Assembly: GCF_016741775.1 (NCBI RefSeq)
Contig: NZ_JAERRK010000002.1
Coordinates: 434,001 to 498,000, forward strand
Reading direction: 5' to 3'
Length of the DNA stretch: 64,000 nucleotides
Source of the DNA: Streptomyces actinomycinicus
GTDB taxonomy: Bacteria; Actinomycetota; Actinomycetes; Streptomycetales; Streptomycetaceae
Shown here: positions 47,092 through 55,047 of the stretch, one piece after another
How the letters are laid out: each line of letters opens with the position of its first letter
Numbering within the stretch: the stretch's first letter is position 1
The notes under the pieces: model-generated
Databases searched by the model: none
The model's input: the letters and a program-made list of their open reading frames with translations, nothing else
Told to the model about the DNA's origin: nothing
Translations under genes and position numbers: made by a program

Positions 47092-47154
47092 TTCGTTTGG
47101 ACAGTGCCACTCCTACGGTGAGTGTCATCAAGGCATCCCAAAGGAGTTCCCTTC

Positions 47155-48009
47155 ATGAGCATCGTCGTCACCGGAGCCACCGGACACCTCGGCCGCCACG
47201 TGGTGGAGCAGCTGCTGGAGAAGGTTCCGGCGGAGCAGATCACCGCCGTCGTACGGGACGAGGCGAAGGCCGCCGGCTTCGCCGCCCGCGGCGTGCGACT
47301 GGCCGTGGCCGACTACAACGAGCCCGAGACCTTCGACGGCCTGTTCGCCGCCGGCGACAAGGTCCTGCTGATCTCCGGCAACGAGTTCGACAAGGGCCGG
47401 GTGCGGCAGCACAAGGCCGTCATCGACGCGGCGCAGGCGGCCGGCGTGGCACTGCTCGCCTACACCAGCGCCCCGGGCAGCCTGACGGCCGCGCTCGGGG
47501 ACGACCACCGGGCCACCGAGGAGGTGCTGCTCGCCTCCGGTCTGCCCTACAGCCTGCTGCGCAACGGCTGGTACCACGAGAACTACACCGAGAACCTGGC
47601 CCCGGTGCTGGAGCACAACGCGGTCGTGAGCGCCGCCGGCGACGGCCGGGTCTCCTCGGCCTCCCGTGCGGACTACGCCGCCGCCGCGGTCGCGGTACTG
47701 ACCGGCGAGGGCCACGAGAACACGACCTACGAGCTGGGCGGCGACCAGGCGTGGGGCTTCGCCGAGTACGCGGCCGAGCTGAGCCGGCAGACCGGCCAGG
47801 AGATCACCTACAAGCCGGTCTCCGCCGACGTCCTCACCGGCATCCTGGCCGGCGCGGGGCTGCCGGAGCCGCTCGCCGCGATCCTGGCCGGGGTGGACAC
47901 CTCGATCGAGAAGGGCGAGCTGGTCATCACCTCCGGTGACCTGTCCCGCCTGACCGGCCGTCCGACCACCCCGCTGGCCGCGGCCGTCTCCGCCGCGCTC
48001 AAGGGCTGA
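47155..48009 (+). CDS. NmrA-like NAD(P)H-binding quinone reductase (QOR2/YtfG type)
   Basis: 284 residues from the ATG at 47155 with AAAGGAG upstream. The N-terminal Rossmann loop is IVVTGATGHLGRHVVEQLLEK; other QOR2-type features are VVRDEAKAAGFAARGVRLAVADYNEPETF (read in pieces), AYTSAPGS, LPYSLLRNGWYHENYTENL and SRADYAAAAVAVL. It probably reduces quinones with NADPH. Divergence from an HxlR regulator is a common arrangement for quinone- or electrophile-responsive reductases, supporting that role. Confidence 0.9.
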   Translation: MSIVVTGATGHLGRHVVEQLLEKVPAEQITAVVRDEAKAAGFAARGVRLAVADYNEPETFDGLFAAGDKVLLISGNEFDKGRVRQHKAVIDAAQAAGVALLAYTSAPGSLTAALGDDHRATEEVLLASGLPYSLLRNGWYHENYTENLAPVLEHNAVVSAAGDGRVSSASRADYAAAAVAVLTGEGHENTTYELGGDQAWGFAEYAAELSRQTGQEITYKPVSADVLTGILAGAGLPEPLAAILAGVDTSIEKGELVITSGDLSRLTGRPTTPLAAAVSAALKG

Positions 48010-48028
48010 CCCGGCCGGGCAGCACCAA

Positions 48029-48066
48029 GGCTGTCATGACCGTATGGCGATACGGCCATGACAGCC
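48029..48066. terminator. 17-bp hairpin after the NmrA-like gene
   Basis: GGCTGTCATGACCGTAT (48029-48045) pairs with ATACGGCCATGACAGCC (48050-48066), one mismatch, loop GGCG. It lies 20 bases past the stop. Confidence 0.85.
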
Positions 48067-48133
48067 GGGGGTGTCCGGCGCTACCTTCGTTCTCACGCGT
48101 CCACGCCGGACGCGCGCGCGAGAAGGAGGGGCC

Positions 48134-49135
48134 GTGGCCGGGACGTCCAAGGGTGAACACCGCACAGGCCTGCTGAACGGCGTCGCCGCCTACGGCATGT
48201 GGGGGCTGGTCCCCCTGTACTGGCCCCTGCTCAAGCCCGCCGGCGCCGTCGAGATCCTGGCCCACCGCATGGTGTGGTCCCTGGTGTTCGTCGCCGGCAC
48301 GCTGCTGTTCGTACGCCGCTGGGGCTGGGCGGCAGAGCTGCTGCGCCAGCCCCGGCGGCTCGGTCTCGTCGCCCTCGCCGCCACCGTCATCACCGTCAAC
48401 TGGGGCGTCTACATCTGGGCCGTGAACTCCGGCCACGTCGTCGAGGCCTCGCTCGGATACTTCGTCAACCCGCTGGTCACCATCGCGATGGGCGTGCTGC
48501 TCCTCAAGGAACGGCTGCGGTCCGTGCAGTGGGCGGCGGTGGGTACCGGCTTCACGGCCGTCGTCGTCCTGACCATCGGCTACGGCCGCCCGCCGTGGAT
48601 CTCCCTGTGCCTCGCCCTCTCCTTCGCCACCTACGGGCTGGTCAAGAAGAAGGTGGCCCTCGGCGGTGTGGAGTCGCTGGCCGCCGAGACCGCCATCCAG
48701 TTCCTGCCGGCGCTCGGCTATCTGCTGTGGCTGACCGCGCACGGGGACGCCAGCTTCGTCAACGGCAGCACCGGGCATGCCGCGCTGCTCGCCTCCACCG
48801 GAATCGTCACCGCCCTCCCCCTGGTCTGCTTCGGAGCGGCGGCGATACGGGTGCCCCTGTCCACGCTGGGCCTGCTCCAGTACCTGACTCCGCTCCTGCA
48901 GTTCGTGCTCGGCGTCTTCTACTTCCACGAGGCCATGCCGCCCGAGCGGTGGGCCGGGTTCGCGCTGGTCTGGCTGGCCCTGGTCCTGCTCACCGGCGAC
49001 GCGCTGCGCTTCGCGCGGCGCCCCCGGCGGATCACCGTGCCGACGGCCCGCGCCAAGTCCCCCGCGATGTCCGGCGCAGAGGCCCCCGCCGAGTCCCGCG
49101 CAGAGGCCTCCGCCGCGACCCCGTCGGACGCCTGA
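48134..49135 (+). CDS. rarD: RarD/EamA-family transporter
   Basis: 333 residues from the GTG at 48134, with AAGGAGG upstream. Ten hydrophobic segments arranged as two EamA halves. RarD features include GLLNGVAAYGMWGLVPLYWPLL, ILAHRMVWSL, NWGVYIWAVNSGHVVEASLGY and YLTPLLQFVLGVFYFHE. The last 35 residues are an Ala/Glu/Ser repeat (AEAPAESRAEAS). Named for chloramphenicol sensitivity in other species; the substrate is unknown. Confidence 0.93.
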   Translation: MAGTSKGEHRTGLLNGVAAYGMWGLVPLYWPLLKPAGAVEILAHRMVWSLVFVAGTLLFVRRWGWAAELLRQPRRLGLVALAATVITVNWGVYIWAVNSGHVVEASLGYFVNPLVTIAMGVLLLKERLRSVQWAAVGTGFTAVVVLTIGYGRPPWISLCLALSFATYGLVKKKVALGGVESLAAETAIQFLPALGYLLWLTAHGDASFVNGSTGHAALLASTGIVTALPLVCFGAAAIRVPLSTLGLLQYLTPLLQFVLGVFYFHEAMPPERWAGFALVWLALVLLTGDALRFARRPRRITVPTARAKSPAMSGAEAPAESRAEASAATPSDA

Positions 49136-49186
49136 CCGTCACGGAACACCGCCCTCCGCCGATGCTTCCGGCTATAAGTGGAACCC

Positions 49187-49654
49187 ATGACCACGCAGGA
49201 GCCCACCCCGCTGCACTGGAAGCTGGTCGTCGACGCGGCCGACCCGCACGGCCAGGCCGACTTCTGGGCCGCCGCGCTGCACTACACGGCCGAGGACAAC
49301 AGCGCCCTCGTCGAACGGCTGCTGTCCTTCGGTGCGCTGCCCGGCGAGGCCACCGTCGAGTACCACGGGCGCCCGGCCTTCCGTGACCTGATCGCCGTAC
49401 GCCATCCCGACGACCCGTACGACCCCGAGACCGGCACCGGCCTCGGACGGCGGCTGCTGTTCCAGCGCGTACCGGAGCCGAAGACCGTCAAGAACCGGCT
49501 CCACCTCGACCTCCACCCCGGCCCGGACCGGCGCGCGGACGAGGTGGCCCGCCTCCAGGCGCTGGGCGCGCAGGTGGTGCGGGAGGTGAAGGAGCCGTCG
49601 GGGCAGTGGGTACTGATGACGGACCCGGAGGGCAACGAGTTCTGCGTGCACTAG
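49187..49654 (+). CDS. VOC-superfamily (glyoxalase-like) protein
   Basis: 155 residues from the ATG at 49187. Two beta-alpha-beta-beta-beta modules are visible: WKLVVDAADPHGQADFWAAAL and NRLHLDLHPGPDRRADEVARL, then VVREVKEPSGQWVLMTDPEGNEFCVH. Members include glyoxalase/bleomycin-resistance-type proteins; the specific substrate is unknown. It lies 51 bases after rarD and could be co-transcribed. Confidence 0.88.
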   Translation: MTTQEPTPLHWKLVVDAADPHGQADFWAAALHYTAEDNSALVERLLSFGALPGEATVEYHGRPAFRDLIAVRHPDDPYDPETGTGLGRRLLFQRVPEPKTVKNRLHLDLHPGPDRRADEVARLQALGAQVVREVKEPSGQWVLMTDPEGNEFCVH

Positions 49655-49660
49655 GGGACG

Positions 49661-49740
49661 TGCCGTGCGGGTCGCGGGTCATGCCGTGCGGGTCATGCCG
49701 TGCGGGTCATGCCGTGCGGGTCATGCCGTGCGGGTCCTCC
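49661..49740. repeat. 14-bp tandem repeat (ATGCCGTGCGGGTC)
   Basis: Four perfect units at 49681-49736 and decayed flanking units, filling the space between the VOC gene and the convergent repeat-rich protein gene. Confidence 0.95.
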
Positions 49741-49763
49741 CGTGCAGGGGCGCGTTCGTGGGG

Positions 49764-50918
49764 CTACGGCCGGGCGGCGCGGGCCGCGCGGTCGGTCAGG
49801 CGGAGCATGCGGGCGCGGGCCGACTCCAGGGGGCGCGGGTCGTCGGCGGCGGGCCCCGGCTCGGCGGTGAGGTCGGTCCACAGGTCGATCAGGTCGCGGC
49901 CCAGGCGCAGTCCCTCCTCGGGGTCGCGCACCGCCCGCCAGGCGGTCGCCGCACTCTGTACGTTGCCGTAGGCGGCCTCCCCGTCCTGCGCCTGGCGGCG
50001 CAGCCGGGCGAGGTCGAGGGACAGGTGGAAGGCGCGGACCGGGTCACCCGCCAAGTAGGCGATGTAGGCCGACAGTTCGCGCAGGTGCAGCACCTCGGCG
50101 TGGCGCGGGCCGAGTACGGCGGACGCCTCGGTGAGCGTACGGTCGGCCAGTTCCGTCGCCGCGTCGATACGGCCCGCCCGCACGGCCTCGTTGATACGGG
50201 TCATTGGCTCGGTGAGCAGCTCCGCCCCCTCGGCGGTCTCCGTCAGCGGCCCGTCCCCGAGGACCTCCTCGGCGACCGCGTCGAACCCGCGGGCCGGCGT
50301 GTGGGTGGCAGTGGACGGTTCCGAAGGGAAGGCTCCTACGGGAGCCGGCGCACCGGCAACGGGCTCGTCCGCAACGGGCTCGTCCACCAGTGGACCGTTC
50401 GCCGCATCCGCGCCCGTCACGGGCACGTCCGTCACCGGCACGTCCGTCACCGGCACGTCCAGCACCGAGGCGTCCTGCGCGGGTGCGTCCATCACCGGCG
50501 CCGGCCCGAACTGCCCGGTCGGGGCCTGCACGGTACCCGGCGCCACGGCCACGGCCACCTGCGACTCCGACTGCGGCTGCGGCTCCGACTGCGGCTGCGG
50601 CTGCGGCTGCGGCGTGGTCAGCCGGACCGGTTGGCCCGTCACCCGGCTGGAGCCGTCCGCCGAGATCTCCAGCGGAACCACGCAGCCCGCGCGGTCGTCG
50701 CGGATCGTGGCGCGTATGGGGGCGCCGACGCTGATGGCCAGGCGCTGGAGGTGGTTCAGTACGGCCTGCTGGATCTCCTCGCCCGGCGCCGCGACGACCG
50801 ACGCCCCGCCTACCGACGCGGTGCCCGTACCGAACACGCGGACCTGCACCACCGCCGGATGCGCCACGGGCGCCACGGGCTGCTGCACGCGCCTCTTCTC
50901 GAAGCTCAGTCGAGCCAT
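49764..50918 (-). CDS. repeat-rich protein with C-terminal TPR-like helices
   Basis: 384 residues, ATG at 50918. Residues 1-98 form an unrecognised, probably beta-rich domain (SFEKRRVQQPVAPVAHPAVV..., VVPLEISADGSSR). Residues 100-235 are low complexity (PQPQPQPQSEPQPQSES, DVPVTDVPVTDVPVTG, VDEPVADEPV). The C-terminal 150 residues are helical TPR-like (RINEAVRAGRIDAATELADR, ELSAYIAYLAGDPVRAFHLS). No signal peptide or membrane segment. Function is unknown; the plan suggests a scaffold or regulatory protein. Confidence 0.75.
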   Translation of the reverse strand: MARLSFEKRRVQQPVAPVAHPAVVQVRVFGTGTASVGGASVVAAPGEEIQQAVLNHLQRLAISVGAPIRATIRDDRAGCVVPLEISADGSSRVTGQPVRLTTPQPQPQPQSEPQPQSESQVAVAVAPGTVQAPTGQFGPAPVMDAPAQDASVLDVPVTDVPVTDVPVTGADAANGPLVDEPVADEPVAGAPAPVGAFPSEPSTATHTPARGFDAVAEEVLGDGPLTETAEGAELLTEPMTRINEAVRAGRIDAATELADRTLTEASAVLGPRHAEVLHLRELSAYIAYLAGDPVRAFHLSLDLARLRRQAQDGEAAYGNVQSAATAWRAVRDPEEGLRLGRDLIDLWTDLTAEPGPAADDPRPLESARARMLRLTDRAARAARP

Positions 50919-51051
50919 CGGTGTCCCTCACTCCCCCGGCGTCGCGATCCGGTCGTACGCGTCCTGCACACCAGTCTGTCGGTTCCCTTCGGTTTCCGCG
51001 TCACCGCGACGTCACAGCCTCGCACCAGCCACACCCTGGCCAAAGTTGATT

Positions 51052-51074
51052 GCGCGTGCATATAATGCATGCGC
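51052..51074. promoter_or_regulatory. palindromic operator overlapping a TATAAT box before the FMN reductase gene
   Basis: GCGCGTGCAT (51052-51061), spacer ATA, ATGCATGCGC (51065-51074): 10-bp arms with one mismatch. A consensus-like TATAAT (51061-51066) lies across the centre, 47 bases before the start codon, in an otherwise GC-rich region. A repressor site that blocks the promoter is the natural reading. The regulator is not identified. Confidence 0.65.
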
Positions 51075-51112
51075 CTTTATTGGTGTACGACACGACCGCA
51101 TCTGGGGGATCC

Positions 51113-51709
51113 ATGAGCCGCCGCTTCCTCTTCGTCCTGGGCAGCGCCCGCGCCGAGGGCAACACCGAGTCGCTGGCCCGCAGGGCCGCCGAACAGCTGC
51201 CCGGTGACGTCGAACAGCGCTGGATCCGCCTCGCCGACCATCCCCTGCCCGACTTCGCCGATCTGCGGCACGACAGCGCGTACGAGCGGCCGTCGCCGGA
51301 CACCCCCGCCGGCCTGCTGCTGGACGCCACGCTCGCGGCGACGGACCTGGTGATCGCCTCGCCGCTGTACTGGTACTCGGTGTCCAGCCTCACCAAGCGC
51401 TACCTGGACCACTGGTCGGCCTGGCTGCGCATGCCGGGCGTCGACTTCAAGTCGACGATGGCCGGCCGTACGCTCTGGGGCGTCGCCGCACTGGCGGACA
51501 CCGAGCCGTCGGTCGCCGACCCCTACGCCGGCACGCTCAACAACTCGGCCGCCTATCTGGGCATGCGCTTCGGCGGGGTCCTGCTCGGCAACGGCAGCGC
51601 ACCGGGTGACGTACTGAAGGACACCGAGGCACTGACGCGCGCCAAGACGTTCTTCGCGCAGGACACGCCCCTCGCGCGCTTCCCGTACGAGACGGCCGGC
51701 GACGCCTAG
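51113..51709 (+). CDS. NADPH-dependent FMN reductase/flavodoxin-fold protein
   Basis: 198 residues from the ATG at 51113, starting MSRRFLFVLGSARAEGNTESLARRAAEQL, where GSARAEGNTE is the FMN-phosphate loop. ASPLYWYSVSSLTKRYLDHWS matches the second flavin loop of NAD(P)H:quinone/FMN reductases. Probably a flavodoxin-like quinone or azo reductase. It stands alone behind a distinctive promoter palindrome and converges with the ABC permease gene. Confidence 0.9.
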   Translation: MSRRFLFVLGSARAEGNTESLARRAAEQLPGDVEQRWIRLADHPLPDFADLRHDSAYERPSPDTPAGLLLDATLAATDLVIASPLYWYSVSSLTKRYLDHWSAWLRMPGVDFKSTMAGRTLWGVAALADTEPSVADPYAGTLNNSAAYLGMRFGGVLLGNGSAPGDVLKDTEALTRAKTFFAQDTPLARFPYETAGDA

Positions 51710-51712
51710 GCC

Positions 51713-52597
51713 CTACACGCTGATGTCCTTCGCCGTGAACCGTGCCCAGGCCGCCGAGCCGAACACGGCCGCGTACACCCCCTGGAGGCCCAGGTTCCGC
51801 ACCAGGTCGTCCCAGTAGACCGGCTCGCGCATCAGGTCGGCGAAGGACAGCCAGTAGTGCGGGAACAAGTACGGCTGCAGCGCCTGCAACTGGGGTATCT
51901 GGTCGACGATCTGCACGGTGATCAGCAGGCCGACCGTGGTCGCCATCGCCGCGATGCCGCTGTTGGTGAGGGTCGACACGAAGAGGCCGAGCGCCGCCAT
52001 GCCGACCAGTGAGGCCGCGACGACCAGCGCGATCAGCAGGGCCCTGCCGAGCCCTTCGGCGAAGCTGATCCTGGTGCCGGAGATCGTCGTCAGCTCGCCC
52101 GTCGGGAAGAGCAGCGCGCCGACGGCCAGTGCGGACACGGCGACGACCAGGGTGGCCAGCAGGCAGAAGGCCATCACGGTCGCGTACTTGATGAGCAGCA
52201 GCCGGGTACGGCCGGCCGGGGCGACCAGCAGATAGCGCAGGGTACCGGCGCCCGCCTCCCCGGCGATGGCGTCGCCCGCGACGACGCCGACCGCCATCGG
52301 CAGGAAGACCGGCAGGGTCGCCGCCAGGGCCGTGAACACCAGGAACAGCCCGTTGTTGGTGATCTGCGTGATGAACGCCGGCCCCTCGCCGTGCCCGCCG
52401 CCCACCGGCCCGCCGTCCCGGGTCTCGATCTTCACCGCGATCCCGACCAGCACCGGCACCGCGGCCAGCACGCCGAGCAGGGCGAGGGTGCGCCAGCGGC
52501 GGACGGTCGTGACCAGCTCGCTGCGCAGCAGCCCGAACGTCCACAGGGCACTGGGCCGGCGCACGGCGTCCGCCCGGACCGCGTCAACCCGCGACAT
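51713..52597 (-). CDS. ABC-2 type transporter permease
   Basis: 294 residues, ATG at 52597 overlapping the ATPase gene by 14 bases. Six hydrophobic segments are visible: TLALLGVLAAVPVLVGIAV, FTALAATLPVFLPMAVGVVAG, VMAFCLLATLVVAVSALAVGA, ALLIALVVAASLVGMAALGL, IAAMATTVGLLITVQIV and one near the C-terminus. It has the cytoplasmic GEAGAGTLRYLLVAPAGR loop typical of ABC-2 permeases. With the adjacent ATPase it forms an export system; cargo is unknown. Confidence 0.92.
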   Translation of the reverse strand: MSRVDAVRADAVRRPSALWTFGLLRSELVTTVRRWRTLALLGVLAAVPVLVGIAVKIETRDGGPVGGGHGEGPAFITQITNNGLFLVFTALAATLPVFLPMAVGVVAGDAIAGEAGAGTLRYLLVAPAGRTRLLLIKYATVMAFCLLATLVVAVSALAVGALLFPTGELTTISGTRISFAEGLGRALLIALVVAASLVGMAALGLFVSTLTNSGIAAMATTVGLLITVQIVDQIPQLQALQPYLFPHYWLSFADLMREPVYWDDLVRNLGLQGVYAAVFGSAAWARFTAKDISV

Positions 52598-53549
52598 CGA
52601 AGCCCTCCCCGGTCAGCGCCACGAACGCATCCTCCAGGGAGGCGCGTTCCACGGTGAGGCCCCGGACGCGGACACCCGCGGTGACCAGGGCCTCGGTCAC
52701 CTCGGCGAGGTCCCGCTCGGGCGGCTCGCCGCTCACCCGGTCACCGTCGGCGGTCACGTCCGCGACGCCCTGTTCCTTCAGCACCCGGGCCGCCTCGGCC
52801 GCGTCCGGGGTGGTCACCACCAGCCGGCCGCGTGCCCCGGCCGCCAGGTCGGCCACCGCGCCCTGGGTGACGAGCCGGCCCTGGGCCATGACCGCCGCAT
52901 GGGTGCACACCTGCTCGATCTCGTCGAGGAGGTGGGAGGAGAGGAAGACCGTCGTGCCGTCCGCGGCCAGCTCCCTGATCAGGGCGCGGATCTCCCGCAT
53001 GCCCTGGGGGTCGAGGCCGTTGGTGGGCTCGTCCAGGACGAGCAGCCGGCGCGGCTGGAGCAGCGCGGCAGCCAGGCCCAGGCGCTGTTTCATACCGAGC
53101 GAGTACGCCTTCGCCTTCTTGCCCGCGGCGGCCTCGAGACCGACCCGGTCCAGTGCGGCCGCGACGCGGACGTGCCGGGTGCGCGGGTCGGCGGTGGGGT
53201 CGGCGGCGTCGTAGCGCAGCAGGTTGTCCCGGCCGGACAGGAAGCCGTACAGCGCGGGACCTTCGATGAGCGCGCCGACCTGTGGAAGGACCGTACGGGC
53301 CGCCCTGGGCATGGGGCGGCCCAGCACCCGGACGGTGCCCGCGGTCGGTTCGATCAGGCCCATCAGCATGCGGATGGTGGTGGTCTTGCCGGAGCCGTTG
53401 GGACCGAGGAAGCCGAAGACGCTGCCCGCCGGGACGGTCAGGTCGAGACCGTCCACGGCGAGCTGCCCGCCGCGGTAGCGCTTGGTGAGACCGCGCGTGG
53501 CGATGACGCTCGCCTGCACAGCGGCCGGACCGGCGGGCGGTTCGTCCAT
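52584..53549 (-). CDS. ABC transporter ATP-binding protein (DrrA/CcmA type)
   Basis: 321 residues, ATG at 53549. Walker A GPNGSGKT (49-56), signature YSLGMKQRLGLAAAL, Walker B LLVLDEPTNGLDP and the switch His in FLSSHLLDEI are intact. The C-terminal DUF4162-like extension after residue 230 is typical of drug or antibiotic exporters. It lies between the LolA-like gene and the permease gene. Confidence 0.95.
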   Translation of the reverse strand: MDEPPAGPAAVQASVIATRGLTKRYRGGQLAVDGLDLTVPAGSVFGFLGPNGSGKTTTIRMLMGLIEPTAGTVRVLGRPMPRAARTVLPQVGALIEGPALYGFLSGRDNLLRYDAADPTADPRTRHVRVAAALDRVGLEAAAGKKAKAYSLGMKQRLGLAAALLQPRRLLVLDEPTNGLDPQGMREIRALIRELAADGTTVFLSSHLLDEIEQVCTHAAVMAQGRLVTQGAVADLAAGARGRLVVTTPDAAEAARVLKEQGVADVTADGDRVSGEPPERDLAEVTEALVTAGVRVRGLTVERASLEDAFVALTGEGFDVAG

Positions 53550-53604
53550 CGGCTCTCCCTCGATTCGTCCTCGGTCCGTCCTCGATTCGTCGCGCCCGGA
53601 AGGG

Positions 53605-54801
53605 TTACTTCCCCGCGTCGGCCGCCTTCACCAGGGCGTCCTTGGTCACCGCACCGGCGTAGACCTTGCCGTCGTCGGTTATGAGGGCGTTGACCAGACG
53701 GGTGGAGAAGACCGTGCCCTTGCCGAACTTCCCGGAGACCTGGTCGCCGAGCGAGCCGAGGAAGCCGCCGAGGTCACCGCCCTCGGAGCCGGTCGGCAGG
53801 CCGCCCTCGGAGCCGGTGTCGAAGGTGGCGACGGACGTCCAGCCCTCGCCGAGGACGTTCAGCCCCTGCAGTCCCCCGGCGAAGTCCTCGCCGTGCTTCG
53901 GGGCGTGCTCGCGGGCCTCGGCCCCGTCCTTCTCCTCGGTGACCTTCGCACCCTTGGGCGGCGTGAAGTCGAAAGTGGAGCCGGCCGGCCGGGCGAAGGA
54001 GACCTGGGTGAAGCCCGCGTCGACCACGGCGGCACCGCCGCTCTTCGGGGTCAGCGTGAACTTCAGCGGCATGCCGGTCCTGGCGTCCACGGCGATGCTG
54101 ATCGCGCCGACCGTGGTGCCGGACTGCCTGGGCTGGATCAGCAGCCTGTAGGCGTCGCGCCCGGCGACCTGGGCGGTGCCGTCGACGGTGACGGACGTGG
54201 TGTCGTCGACCGACTTCAGGACCTCGTCGGCGAAGTCCTTGGGGGTGGCCGGCGGCTTCGTCCGGTGCTCCTTGCCGGAGTCGTCCGCGGTGCCGTGGTA
54301 GACCTCGTTGCTCTTGCTGTCGTAACCCCAGACGTCCTTGCCGTTGTGGATCAGGCTGTACTCCGCGCCGCTCTCCAGCAGCGACAGTTTCTGCCGCTCG
54401 GGGCCGTCGGTGGCGACGCGCAGGGTGTGGGTGCCGGAGACCAGTTCGGTGAGCTTGGACGTCGGGTCCGCCGAGGAGCCGTCGCCGCCCTGGGCCGCCC
54501 CGGACGCCAGGCTGTTCTCCAGGCCGCCGAGGTCCGGCAGGCCGAGGTCGGTGCTGATCTTCACGGTGCCGGACACCTGCTGCACGTCCGACTTGGCGAT
54601 CTTCTCGATGAGCTGCTGTGCGCTGATCCTGGGCAGGTCGGGGTCACCCGAGTCGGCGAGCGCCGGGACCAGTCCGATCGTGGCCGCCGCCACCCCCACC
54701 ACCGCGACCGGTACCGCGTACCGGGCGGCCGTGCGCCGGCCGGAGCGGGAGGCAGCGTCCCGCGTGGCGTCCACTGCGTCGTCGGATTCGTACGGTGCCA
54801 T
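53605..54801 (-). CDS. membrane-anchored LolA/LppX-like protein
   Basis: 398 residues from the ATG at 54801 (MAPYESDDAVDATRDAASRSG). One membrane segment at about 36-58 (AVPVAVVGVAAATIGLVPALA) anchors a large extracellular domain with a LolA-like strand pattern (ISAQQLIEKIAKSDVQQVSGTVKI, TLRVATDGPERQKLSLLE, KDVWGYDSKSNEVYH) and DAYRLLIQPRQSGTTVGAISI. Fifty-five bases before the ABC ATPase gene in the same direction, so it probably serves that transporter, perhaps by lipid or lipopeptide binding (inference). Confidence 0.82.
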   Translation of the reverse strand: MAPYESDDAVDATRDAASRSGRRTAARYAVPVAVVGVAAATIGLVPALADSGDPDLPRISAQQLIEKIAKSDVQQVSGTVKISTDLGLPDLGGLENSLASGAAQGGDGSSADPTSKLTELVSGTHTLRVATDGPERQKLSLLESGAEYSLIHNGKDVWGYDSKSNEVYHGTADDSGKEHRTKPPATPKDFADEVLKSVDDTTSVTVDGTAQVAGRDAYRLLIQPRQSGTTVGAISIAVDARTGMPLKFTLTPKSGGAAVVDAGFTQVSFARPAGSTFDFTPPKGAKVTEEKDGAEAREHAPKHGEDFAGGLQGLNVLGEGWTSVATFDTGSEGGLPTGSEGGDLGGFLGSLGDQVSGKFGKGTVFSTRLVNALITDDGKVYAGAVTKDALVKAADAGK

Positions 54802-54980
54802 GTGTGCCTTACCTCCGTCGTCGGCGGCGGCTGTCCTCACGCTGGTCCACCTGAGCCGCCATTCTCACCCGAATCGGTGAGGAGTGGTGATTTCCGTGGT
54901 TCCCATCTCACCAAATCGGCCGTGAGGAAGCGTCAGACCTCGGAGCCAACTGCATGTCCACCTGCGGTATGACACACGAA

Positions 54981-55027
54981 GGCGGCGTCTCCCCCGACCC
55001 GTAGGGGTCGTACCGGGGAGCGCCGCC
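54981..55027. terminator. bidirectional hairpin after the polyprenyl synthase gene
   Basis: GGCGGCG...CTCCCCCGACCC pairs with GGGGTCG...GGGGAGCGCCGCC with small internal mismatches. It lies about 20 bases beyond the stop of the 55048-56058 gene. Confidence 0.7.
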
Positions 55028-55047
55028 CGTACGGGTGAACGGCCTGC

